Below, one piece after another: positions 54,190-64,000 of a DNA stretch of 64,000 bases (position 1 is the stretch's first letter; every line of letters starts with the position of its first letter). Position numbers and translations under genes: made by a program. The notes under the pieces were generated by a model. It worked only from the letters and a program-made list of their open reading frames with translations. It searched no databases and had not been told where the DNA came from. Source of the DNA: Siphonodentalium dalli (lineage: Eukaryota > Mollusca > Scaphopoda > Gadilida > Siphonodentaliidae); NCBI GenBank assembly GCA_032622095.1, contig CP136069.1, positions 15,858,450-15,922,449 on the forward strand, in the 5' to 3' direction.

Positions 54190-54535
54190 AAGAATGCATT
54201 GGCCGAACAATTTATCATAATTTTTTCTTACATTCTTTAACAATTTTTATCATTATTTATGATTTTTTCTTACTTTCATAACAATTTATTATCATTTTTT
54301 ATAATTTATTCTTACATTCTATAACAATTTTTATCATATTTTCTTATATTAACAATTTTATCATTTTTTTTATCATTTTTTCTTACATTCTTTAAACAAA
54401 ATTTGATAATTTGTTCTTACATTCTTTATCAATTTTTATCATTTTTTTCTCTCATTATTTTTCTTACATTCTTTAAAAAAAAATTGTCATTTTTTTACAT
54501 TCTTTAGCAATTATAAAAAAATATATAAAATTTGT
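54190..54535. repeat. AT-rich degenerate minisatellite
   Basis: Reiteration of tttttatcattttttcttac, attctttaacaattt with variable length, about 12 irregular units. Confidence 0.75.
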
Positions 54536-54537
54536 TA

Positions 54538-54612
54538 AGCCAATGCATTCTCTTATATATGCGAGGCGACCTATGGTCGACTCTAATATATAAGAGAAAG
54601 CATTGGCACAAG
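54538..54612. repeat. Short hairpin related to the 4.2 kb element repeats
   Basis: ccaatgcattctcttatata, tgcgaggcgacc, a short loop, then the mirrored arm to gcattggcaca. The same arm occurs in repeats A, B and C of the 4.2 kb element (near 12408, 12660 and 15270), near 62980, and begins again at 63986. Confidence 0.75.
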
Positions 54613-54741
54613 GTCTTTATGTTCGTTCGTATGTAATATTGATCCCTGATGACTTACATCCTTCTGCGTAGAGTAGTCTTGGCAGTCAATGGAATTCAAT
54701 ATAATTTGCTAGAGTATTTAACCAAAACAAGATTTACGTAC

Positions 54742-54855
54742 CTCTGACGTCACAGTGTCGCGATGTCCATCCAGGATGACACACACATTTATAGTCGTTC
54801 TCTAGATCATGGCACGTCCCGTGGATACATGGGTCAGGATCACAGTTATTTAAAT
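54742..54855 (-). CDS. Host gene exon: EGF-like domain
   Basis: 114 bp, phase 1-1 (acceptor actttctag, donor CAGAG|GTACGT). It encodes six cysteines in EGF order: NCDPDPCIHGTC, YKCVCHPGWTSRHC. The GWTSRHC ending is classic. EGF-like modules mediate extracellular protein contacts. Confidence 0.85.
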
Positions 54856-55002
54856 CTAGAAAGTAAATATACCTCTAACCAATCATGATAAGTAGTGAAG
54901 AAATTGTCCAGTGGATGAGGGACCCTGTAGGCTGACTAATAAAATAAGACTGTCTTCAAAAGCTTTCGGCCTTAGGCCTTCTTCAGTTGATATTATTCAA
55001 AC

Positions 55003-55130
55003 TAAATCACATGATGGCATTCAGATAAACATACAAATAACAATGGCGGATATTTTACCTTTAGCGTCATTGTAAAATATCCCCCATTGTTATTTGTATG
55101 TTACCTGAATGCCATCATGTGATTTAGTAT
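55003..55130. repeat. Foldback with 55-bp arms
   Basis: aaatcacatgatggcattca ... acaaataacaatggcggata on the left, mirrored from aaaatatcccccattgttat to atgccatcatgtgattta on the right. Confidence 0.75.
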
Positions 55131-55949
55131 CAATAATAGCAATCAAGATACTAGTAAGTCTTCCGAAAATGCATCAAAATGGTATCATTAATGCCTATTC
55201 AGCAAACATGCGGTGCAGCGTCGAGGATTGTTCACCCTGGCTGTATAAGCAATACATATAACCCATGCAAGTAATTATGTATAGGGTAATGGCTGAAAAC
55301 TCTACATTATTCCAGGAAATGGATTGATCGAGGTCGTAGGCCGATATCGTTCCACTCGCTGAAATAATGTACAGTTTGAAGCTATTATCTGACTTAAAAC
55401 ATGTCCAAGTCAATTTGTTTGATGCGTCATGCACCTCTTATCAGAATGGATTAACCTGAAATTGGGTCAAGACACCTGAGTTGTACCATGTATTGGGAAC
55501 TAATCCGATCGCTCATTGGCTGCAGGGATGGCGTGACATCTTAACCCATTGTCAACTTAATGGACAGGCAGTACGTACCCCATTGCGTTTCCGACGGTTG
55601 AATGAACACGATGTACCGACAATGAGCCCTTCTGCGGTAGATTTACGAATATCATCGGGAGTTTTGCCCTGACATTTCGGCATTTGTTTTTAATTATTAA
55701 TGCGGCATATTTCGGATTTTTCGGAGATGGGTGCTACAACATGCCATCCGGGAACGGAATTAGATTCGAGAAATTTTAACAGTTGGAAATTCAATGACTA
55801 ATCGTGAAACGACATGGCTGGAATTTGAAGTTATACACACTCCCCTCACTCCAACCTGAATGATGGGGCTCTCTCTCTATATATATATAGGTCCATCCCT
55901 AATTATGTCATATTCTAGCAATCAACAAGTCATATTATTCCTGAAAACC

Positions 55950-58500
55950 ATTGCCTACAGATAGCCACGTGCATACACTGTGGTATCATACATGCAAGTC
56001 CCGGTCTGCAGTCTATGTGTGATATATGTACCGACTACATCAGAAAATGGAGGTTCAAATATAATCCGACGAAATCTGTCTGCATTGTATTTAATGAATC
56101 CCACTAAGATTATAACCGTGCTATCCGCTCATGGTCTCTATGCGACCACCGTATTCAAGAATCCGACCACGCAACTCATTTGGGCATCCCAATCCACAAG
56201 TTCTCTCAACAAACTGCTATCATAGAAAACATATGCAAGAAATTGCTCTCCACATATTTCATGTTATCAAATGCCGGGTTATATGCTGGTGGTATAACCC
56301 CTTCCAGCTGCGTGAAAATCTATAAATCGGTCCGTTCTTCCCAGAGCACTTTTTGGGTCAGAACTTCTTTTCAACCTATCACTGTCAAATATACTACAGC
56401 TCGAGAAAGCACATCGTTGTTGCGTGAAGAATATCCAGGGTTTACCCACAAGAGCTCGCACCCTACTTGCAGAGGGCCTTTGTGGCATCACTTCTCTGTA
56501 CAACGTCATCGAACGACGCAAACTGTCATTTATTGCTACGCTATGTAGGACCAGTATTGAGAAAACATCCGCTAGGGTATTCATTCTCAGACTTAACGAA
56601 TCCATTTTATTGGGCGAACAGAGTCGTCTTATCGAGAACTTCCACCAAACGTTGTCAAAGTACAATCTACTCAATCATCTCGTGCACTTCTCGAATACCG
56701 GTCACTTTCCAACTAAATTTCTTTGGAAGAGTTTGATTCGCGATAACGTTGACACTGTTCACTTCATGAAATGGGAATATGACGTTCACGCAGACAACGC
56801 TCTTTCGATATTAAAATTAATTCACCCTCGCCTAGAGACGAGCCTTCTTTGGTTAGCCTGCAAAAAGTATCCTAGAGATAAAGCTTCCTTCCTAACTGTA
56901 GGAAGACTCGTCTCTCGTACCACATACGAAGATGGGGGGAATTGTCAACTTTGTAGATCCGAGTATCTCAATCCTGTGTGGCATGTCATCTTGTATTGCC
57001 CTGCCTTGAACAGTATCCGTAACACATTCTGGTATGACTTCATAACTCACTTTGGTATTCCTTGTTATTTAAAGCTTGAGGCTCTAAACTCGGACGAATT
57101 ACTTGCTGTCTTCCTGAGTTCCATGCCAATTGATTTGTCTGATGAAGTAGTGGATATTTCTGATTTTACACGCACATTTGTGTTGCATACAGCAAAACTT
57201 TGGAGGCTATATGAATCATGCTCTCAAATGCCTTGTCGACTTTGAGCCGTTGTCTGAATGAACAATTTAATGATATTTTTATGCAAATCGTGCATCACTT
57301 GACTTATTCACACCATTATTATGCATTTTTATATTATTTGTATTCAATATATCGCATCGCCTGTCCATACAGTCAAAGGTGCCCTCTCGTTATTGCATCT
57401 AAAATGATAATTTTGCAGCAACGTGTTCGTGATCAGGCACTTTTGGTTTTCCCATGGTCGTCGATTTTTCAATATTCGGCCTCAACCTGATTCCGGCTTT
57501 CGATGTTTCCGTATATAACACGCGGTAATTACCACCTTTGGACTCCGTGAGCAAATTCTGTTCACATTTACTCAATTTGTTGTCCAATAAACGCTACTGT
57601 AGAGTTTCTTATCCAATTGACACTTTTGTTCCTTTGACGGTATCTACGGTCCGATATGAAACTCTTAGTCATTGAGTTAGAGATGGAAAACTAACACCAA
57701 TAATCCGGATTTTTGGCTACTACATATTCTAATTGAAGGAAACATTATTCATGAAAGACAGTGGTGTTGATGTCTATAATAGTGGCTCAATGTCTAACGG
57801 TTTCCATGTGAGTTGATCGGATTTGTGTTTGATGTCACCTTGATGAGTTCATTTGACATAATGTTGCATATATATACACTGATGTATATTTTGTGTGTGA
57901 TGCTGTGTGAGGTCGTGTGCATGTGTGTGGGTCTTTAAATGAGGGTGCGTGTGCATTCGGTTGTGTGAGAGTACGTGTGAGGGTAGGTGAGTTCGTGTGC
58001 GACTGAATGCTAGGTGAGGGAGTGCGCGTGTGTCTGACTCTATTGTCAAATCTTAGATTCCCATATCTTTGATGAAACTTACTTGCATGTGTAGAACGTG
58101 TCGGTCAGCTTGCATCTGCATGCCTGTCAGTCGTGTTTCTTCCTGTCTGCATGTTTATCTGTCAGCATGTATGTCGGTCTAGATACTTATGTGACTGTCT
58201 GACTGTCTGTCTGTATGTCTCTTTCGCGTGTATGTTTGACTGTAAAATCGTCTAAGCCTAGGCGTGTCTGGACGTGTTTACGTGTACGCCTGTGCGCGGC
58301 TGGGTGGTTGCATGTGCCTGAGACTCAGTGTGTGTGTGTGTGTAACTGTGTGCGTAATCTCGCTTTATTTTGTGTTGCCGTATTCCTTAAATGTGCATAT
58401 ATTCCACTGTCATTTTTGTATTAGAATTGTTTGTAACTATGTTATTTAAATGTAACTCTCCGATAGTGGAGGCAATAAAAGGATATATATATATATATTT
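55950..58500 (+). mobile_element. Second, 5'-truncated LINE copy, plus strand
   Basis: Same family as the 9.9-36.6 kb LINE. It begins within the reverse transcriptase (SMCDICTDYIRKWRFKYNPT near 56000-56070) and continues through the C-terminal domain, a GT-rich 3' UTR (57880-58350) and the end ggaggcaataaaagga with a TA run (58469-58500). The 5' border is approximate. It lies in the intron between the two EGF exons, opposite to the host gene. Confidence 0.8.
56000..57245 (+). pseudogene. ORF2 fragment of the second LINE copy
   Basis: The longest frame (56424-57245, 273 codons) covers the C-terminal domain: GHFPTKFLWKSLI, SLLWLACKKYPRDKASFLTV, CQLCRSEYLNPVWHVILYC. Upstream pieces lie in other frames (LSNAGLYAGGITPSSC at about 56262-56309) with at least one stop (after VFNESH near 56105). 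It is decayed, but useful for aligning the broken first copy. Confidence 0.8.
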
Positions 58501-59069
58501 AAAATGAAATCGTCCACAGTAAAATAACCGTTCATTAAGTTGGATATTTAGCGTTGTTTGTAAAAAATAATGTACCATCTCGACAATAACAATCCATTAT
58601 CCTATAAACTGGACTTGATGAACAAAGGTGTGACGTCATACCCATGTTTTAAGTTAATATAACGTTTCGCCAACCTTGTTCATAGTAGACACAATTTGTG
58701 CCACTCACACTTGTATAGTCAACGAAATATTCGTAAACTATATCGGTCGAATAGCTTTCGATGTTCTGACCTTAGATGCCAACATATCCTTGAAACAAAA
58801 TTGTTCGACATTCTTTTGTTTTTGCAGTATTCGAGATGTGTTTGTTGGTCTAATAGTTTGCTGACATCTTTTGATAATACATAAAATCAATTAATGCTAA
58901 GATTGTCATCTTGTCGTAACTGTCGTGCACATTATGGCGTAGGTTTCCGTCTGTGATAGGGGCCCCGGCTTCCGAAGCAGACTTTTGCCATACACAGTGG
59001 GGCAGAACATAACAATGTTTGTGTGTAAATGATTCCATAGTACATGTAGCTGTGGGAGGCCAAATTAAC

Positions 59070-59345
59070 TTTTAATAATTATTTGCGCTTAAGCGCAAAT
59101 AATATGATTACGCTATTTATGCTTAATCACACTGATTTACACTTAAGCACAATTATTTGCTCTTAAGTGCAAAAAAGGAAATTAAGAACCATTACCTAAC
59201 ATTCCCTGTTGATATTGCCAGAGTCCACCACTCTGAGGGAGATCTATATTGATGGGGAATGCAATGTACATATTTGAGCTTAAGCAGAAATATTTGAGCT
59301 TTACCACGAATATTTACGCTTAAGCTCAATGTTTTTATGCTTAGT
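59070..59345. repeat. Short palindromic words around CTTAAG
   Basis: Clusters of tttgcgcttaagcgcaaat-like palindromes at 59083-59180 and 59275-59345. No coding potential. Confidence 0.5.
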
Positions 59346-59633
59346 TTTAATTAGAATTGAATTTGACCTCCCATAAACGTCGCAGTTTGGCTGTAGAAAA
59401 AGCACTGTTATTTATTTTAATCACCTTTGTGCAAATAAAACTCCATGTGGACAATTGTAATACACGCGAAATGTAGTAAAGACGTGGTCACAATCTAAAT
59501 AATATCATTCTGTATTGTCCAAAGATATCAGCAAGTTATTAGGCTAATGAGGTATCCCAATAACTCATTGTGAATAGTGCAAAAAACAAACAGAATATTG
59601 AACAGATTTTATATAAGGAGATGTTAGGCCAAT

Positions 59634-60309
59634 GGCTGCGGACACACGTACCACAGTAGCGATGGCATAGTAGGTGTGACAATTTATTATGGTGGAGTTT
59701 GGTGACAATTGGTCCGTCATAATTCTGTGCCATAGCTATCCATGTCGCCCGCTGATTTTCCGCACAATGAGTCGACTGGACCAATTAACCATTGCTTTTC
59801 ACCAAGATTGATCTCTACTCATTACGTTTTGCTAAATTGTATTCACGACGATATATATAATTGCACGATGGGTTGTCCAGAATTGTGTTTGACCGTGGCC
59901 TGGTGGCAATTCTTCATTGACTCACATATATGTCATTATTGTGGAATGTTTTTTATATGATCTCAATGCATGCATGTTTATCTACTTATATTAATTTCAT
60001 TAATAAGACCAATCATGGCTGTTGAGATGGGTTATTCATTAAGTTATCAAGTGGACTTGTGTGTTAGCATGCAAACTATAATACTGCGTGTTGAGTAAAG
60101 ATCAACATCGACAAGACATTCAGGTAGATACATCCTTGAGAGATCTACCGTCGCTGGTAAAGCTTTTTAGACTCATTGTGCGAATTTTCAGAGGGCGACA
60201 TGGCTTGCTATGGCATATTAATTATGACAACCAATTGTCACCAAACTCCACCATAATAAATTGTCACACCTACTATGCCATAGCTACTGTGGTACGTGTG
60301 TCCGCAGCC
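59634..60309. mobile_element. Non-autonomous element with 120-bp inverted repeats
   Basis: Left arm 59634-59755 starts tggctgcggacacacgtacc and includes ggcatagtaggtgtgacaat and ttattatggtggagtttggt. The right arm is its complement at about 60190-60309 with few mismatches. The 430-bp middle has no gene. I find no clear target duplication. It looks like a MITE or a deletion derivative of a DNA transposon. Confidence 0.75.
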
Positions 60310-60549
60310 AATGTTTGCTTCTAATATAAGAACCTTAAAAAATGGTGATAATTGAAGCTGAAACATGTTCAACAAATGTGAGTCAACCTAAATCATGTAG
60401 TGCATCTATATGTAATTGTCAGTGATTCCTGATCAAATTTAATGTGATTAGAGTTATGAGTGTAATATTAACAAAAGAGCTATGATTTTGGGTCATATTT
60501 CACACTGATAAACTAGAGGTGTGACTATCCCAATGGAACTAAGGATACT

Positions 60550-60905
60550 ACTGTGTTTTTAAAACGCTAAGATGTTTCACATAAAAGCTCGGACACAATT
60601 ATGCATGTTGCAAAAAATGTTCTAAGTCGAAAAAGGGGAATAACTCCACAAAAAAAGTCGGACAGATGTCATAATCGCAGATGCACAGGTTCCCATGGTA
60701 CTAAATATATGTGCCAAGTTTCAAAACCAAAAATGTAGGAATAAAAGTTCAGACAAAATTATGCATGTTTCAAAACATATCTAAGTCGAAAAAGGGGGAT
60801 AACTCCACCAACAAAACACAAACAGACGTCATAATCACAGGTGCTAATGAACGATACATTTATCTTATTTATATCACTGGGACCAGGGTTCCTGATGCCA
60901 CTTAC
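60550..60905. repeat. Diverged direct repeat pair, about 165 bp
   Basis: Units starting near 60580 and 60745 share acaaaattatgcatgtt, tctaagtcgaaaaaggg, ataactccac and gacgtcataatc. They are probably part of an interspersed retroelement. Confidence 0.6.
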
Positions 60906-61616
60906 CAAATAAAAAAAACAAAAATTTAAATTTGGCACACAATGGTATCATTCGATAATTGTTTTGGCAAAAGACTTATCATTTCCCAAGAAATTTGTTG
61001 AAAATATTGGTTGCTTAAAAGTACCCAATCCGATCAGAGGGTCCCCGTATCATCAAGATACAACAACAACATTTGTTCAAAATACGCTTTAATTATCAGA
61101 ATCGATTAATTGCAACAAAATAATGCTAACCACAGTCAACTATGGTATAAAATTTCCACAAAATGTGTTATTGATCAACATGTTGTCCAACAAAATATGG
61201 CCGGATTATCACTTGAGTGTTCACGAAATTCGGCCGTTTTACCAATTGTTTTAGAGTTATCCATCTTCATCCCAAAGTTTTACCAAGACCATCCATTTGA
61301 TGCCGTGTTTCTGGGCCAATAATAATTGGAATAACAAACTTTAAAAACATATATAGCTGATCACTCGGAGCTTTGATGGGTGGATTCATCGACTTGAATC
61401 AAATATTTTTACCCCCCCCCCAAGCCAAAGAAATAGCAATTTAGGAGCGTTAAATCGGATTGAGTAAGTTTAATGCCACTCATTTCAGGGAAATCTCACA
61501 ATTATTGTTCACTTACAAGGTCAGAAAAGTTAACCCATTCATGAAGAAGCAGTTAATGATTGCATTATTTTTAGTATTGAGCACTGGATAGTTTATATAT
61601 GGTGGCGGTGTTTATA

Positions 61617-61941
61617 TACAGTACTGCCCTAAATAATCGACTCCTTAATCACAGCAGAATTATGGGTCATTTTTCAGGATTTAGTCGGAAATATGGCTTG
61701 TTGCCATTCATCGGAAATCTCTCAGCGAGAGCTTTCCGATGAATGGCAACAAGCCATATTTCCGTCGTAGAATTAGGTATTAGGTATTTTAGTCGGAAAT
61801 ACGGCTTGTTGCCATTCATCGGAAAGCTCTCAGTGAGAGCTTTCTGATAAATGGCAACAAGCCATATTTACGACTAAATCCTGAAAAATTACCCATAATT
61901 CTGCTGTGGTTAATGAGCCGATTATTTAGTGCATTACTGTA
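61617..61941. repeat. Palindromic MITE, copy 4 (with internal duplication)
   Basis: Same family as 53354-53573, but the central hairpin (cggaaatatggcttgttgcc, gaaagctctcagtgagagct) is present twice, separated by gtagaattaggtattag. Confidence 0.8.
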
Positions 61942-62761
61942 GCTAATATTCTCTGTTTATGTGTTTGCTCTCGATGAAGCAATTTCACTGATTGGTTTAT
62001 CTTGCTATGATATAGATAATTAATAATAATTGATTGCTTCCATGCGGTTAAGGGGATACTTCACTCAAATGTAGTTGTTGGTTGCTCTATTATCTGAGTC
62101 GTAGAATAAGGCAACCATTTTCCATTATTTGAAAGTCTGTTGAGTACGAAGTAATGTTACGGATGGAAAATTAGCCGGAATGTGAAAATACAAATTGTCG
62201 TTGTCGTTTAATTTCTGTACAGCTTTCAACCAAATGTATCAAATAAAAGTTTATTATATATACATACCAGCATACTCATTTAAGTTATTGTACAGTCACT
62301 ATTCAGTGAGTGGTTTGAGTTTACTCCCCGTATCAACATAATGTTTTACACGATCATGTGTGCCATGCGTTTACCAATCCACTATCCCTAGATAAATTTG
62401 ATTACGTCTTGTGCACGGTAAATCGTAATTTAATGTATGGCTCCAGCCATAAATTAAATCTATATCAAATTGTTAACTTTGATTTTACGATAACCTATTA
62501 TCCTGAACGTTCACAGAATACATCTTCGACTCAAATTACTTATGTTTCTATAATTACCTTATTACATCGTTGTTATTATCGGGAATTGATTGAAAATGAC
62601 ATACAGTACCCCTTTAAATTTGCGTGAAACAACACCAGAGCCAATTGACAATCCAGAAAGTTGACTATGATAACAAAAGTCGCCAAACAGTGATTGTTGA
62701 ACATGAGACTCAATATTACATGTGTACATAAACTGATAGCTTTTGGCAACTTCTACAGTAA

Positions 62762-62875
62762 TGTAGGGGAGAGCTTTCCGATGAATGACAAAAAGCCATA
62801 TTTCCGACTTAATCCTGAAAACTTACCCATAATTCTGCTGTGGTTAAGGAGTCGATTACTTAGGGCATTACTGTA
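62762..62875. repeat. Palindromic MITE, copy 5 (half element)
   Basis: Only the right half: gagctttccgatgaatga, catatttccgacttaatcct, aattctgctgtggttaagga, gggcattactgtaa. Confidence 0.75.
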
Positions 62876-62979
62876 AATGAATTTATGTTAACCCTTCCAT
62901 GATGGGAGCTGTGCTGGTGCAGCATTAAACATCATGTGTCAAGAGAATGCACCGCTTACAAGGTCAACAATATTGAAAG

Positions 62980-63052
62980 GCCAATGTATTATCTTATATA
63001 TGCGAGGATCCCTGCGTGAAACGCACATATAAGAGTGAATGCACTGGAACAG
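62980..63052. repeat. Short hairpin, variant of the 54.54 kb element
   Basis: ccaatgtattatcttatata, tgcgaggatcc then gaaacgcacatataagagtg, aatgcactgg. It has the same layout as the hairpin at 54538-54612, diverged. Confidence 0.6.
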
Positions 63053-63164
63053 GATGTTCGCAAAATTTCAGGGTGCTCCAGTCATGGAAGAATAAAAAAT
63101 AAAATACAAAATAATTTGCATAAGAAAATCTCGGAACATCTGCGACCCTGACTGGGATACTTAC

Positions 63165-63275
63165 TGATGTCACAGTGAATGCCTGCCCATCCAGGATGGC
63201 AATCACAGTCATACCTATCAGTACCTTCCTGACATGTTCCGTGGTCCCCACATTGTTCGAAGCAATCCTGGATAT
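63165..63275 (-). CDS. Host gene exon: EGF-like domain
   Basis: 111 bp, phase 1-1 (acceptor cattttcag, donor ATCA|GTAAGT). It encodes DCFEQCGDHGTCQEG, YDCDCHPGWAGIHC, six cysteines in EGF order. It shares its phase and a CHPGW core with the exon at 54742. It is upstream in the gene; more exons are expected beyond the window. A longer ORF in a different frame over it is a shadow. Confidence 0.83.
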
Positions 63276-64000
63276 CTGAAAATGATATTTAAAGACATAG
63301 TATTTACTTGTTCGGTGCGTGAAACTGATTAGTTAGTGTTCAGGCGTTATCACAACTGGAGGAATGTACCATTCTACTAACATCGCCGAAAATTTGAAGC
63401 AAATCGACCGTACCACCCCATGGAAAACATCGCCAGAACTACGCTCAATTGTAAATATTTACTACTCGATTCGGGACGCATCTAATGGCGATAAACTAAC
63501 GAAAACGGCTTCGCCATCGAGAATCATGGCATTTAATTCATATATAAGAATGACGGTGTGTGTTGTCAATTTGGATATACTGTTTGTAAAAATTACTCGA
63601 AAATTGTCCATTTCTATTTGATCACCATACTGGAGTGTTCCACATCACTTTAAGAAAAGTTCTAATAGTTTCGCCACTATATTTTTTTACAATATCTTTG
63701 CCATTCTTTATTTACAGAGATTCTTCAAACCTCCAACTGGTTGCTATTTATTGTTACAGTAGAGTTGTGTTTGTTTGTTTGGTGTTCACGCTGTCGGGGG
63801 CATTCGTTCCATTTTCCTGAACAAATGGCAAGACAAATATCATCAGTTGCCCAAATAATTACCCGAGATAACTTTTATGGTAAAAGGAAGGAATCTCGCA
63901 CTGCCTGGACCAACTTAACACAACTAACTTGCACATCCTCGCTTGCTGTAAGCTTGGTCATTTAACCCTTTACCCAACAGTTATGCCCTGTGCCAATGCA
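63276..64000. other. Intron or upstream region of the host gene
   Basis: No exon is recognised. A 74-85-codon ORF pair here lacks motifs. The last 15 bases (ccctgtgccaatgca) match the start of the short hairpin family at 54538, so another copy likely begins at the window edge. Confidence 0.4.

Noticed and set aside
62994-63251. 85-codon minus-strand ORF
   Set aside because: Different frame from the EGF-like exon it overlaps; the exon has six cysteines and matching splice sites.

Overview
The window is animal nuclear DNA. It is AT-rich, dense in transposons, minisatellites and palindromic elements, and has spliced exons. The EGF/C-type-lectin gene, the LINE type and the Maverick/Polinton element suggest a marine invertebrate such as a mollusc or other lophotrochozoan; the sequence does not fix the species.

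Layout. 1-9.86 kb: repeats, including a 2.2-2.9 kb tandem segmental duplication (4175-9224) with a diverged third copy at about 36.95-38.15 kb. 9.86-36.6 kb: one minus-strand non-LTR retrotransposon (LINE, about 6.5 kb without its insertions) split by two younger elements. A 4.2 kb element (11753-15946, duplication TACCAC) sits in ORF2, and a 15.97 kb Polinton (20231-36199, duplication GACGCG) sits in ORF1. Removing each insert with one duplication copy puts the LINE frame back in register, so both boundaries are exact. 38-49 kb: intergenic repeats, including a roughly 4.8 kb, 115 bp-period satellite. 49.1-63.3 kb: exons of a minus-strand host gene (two EGF-like exons, then a two-exon C-type lectin domain, all phase 1), with introns holding foldback elements and a second, 5'-truncated LINE copy.

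The Polinton. A spliced plus-strand gene encodes C2H2 fingers, an OTU-like region and a protein-primed type of family B DNA polymerase. Converging on it is a compact minus-strand cluster. In transcription order it encodes a 134-aa unknown, a deoxynucleoside kinase, a small membrane protein, a protein with two PC4-like domains, the packaging ATPase, a 115-aa unknown, an integrase with chromodomain, a basic 107-aa protein, a penton-like protein, a 133-aa unknown, the double-jelly-roll capsid protein and the adenain-like protease. This set would replicate, package and integrate its own genome. In-frame stops interrupt the polymerase and the ATPase, so this copy looks recently inserted (near-identical inverted repeats) but damaged.

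The 4.2 kb element has Polinton-like traits: a 6-bp target duplication, long inverted repeats and a C2H2-finger ORF. It carries a Bcl-2-like gene but no polymerase, integrase or capsid gene. The ends of both elements are short trinucleotide reiterations (AGTAGTA, TGATGAT), as expected for protein-primed replication with jumping-back. The kinase, the double-PC4 protein and the Bcl-2-like gene are the most interesting cargo.
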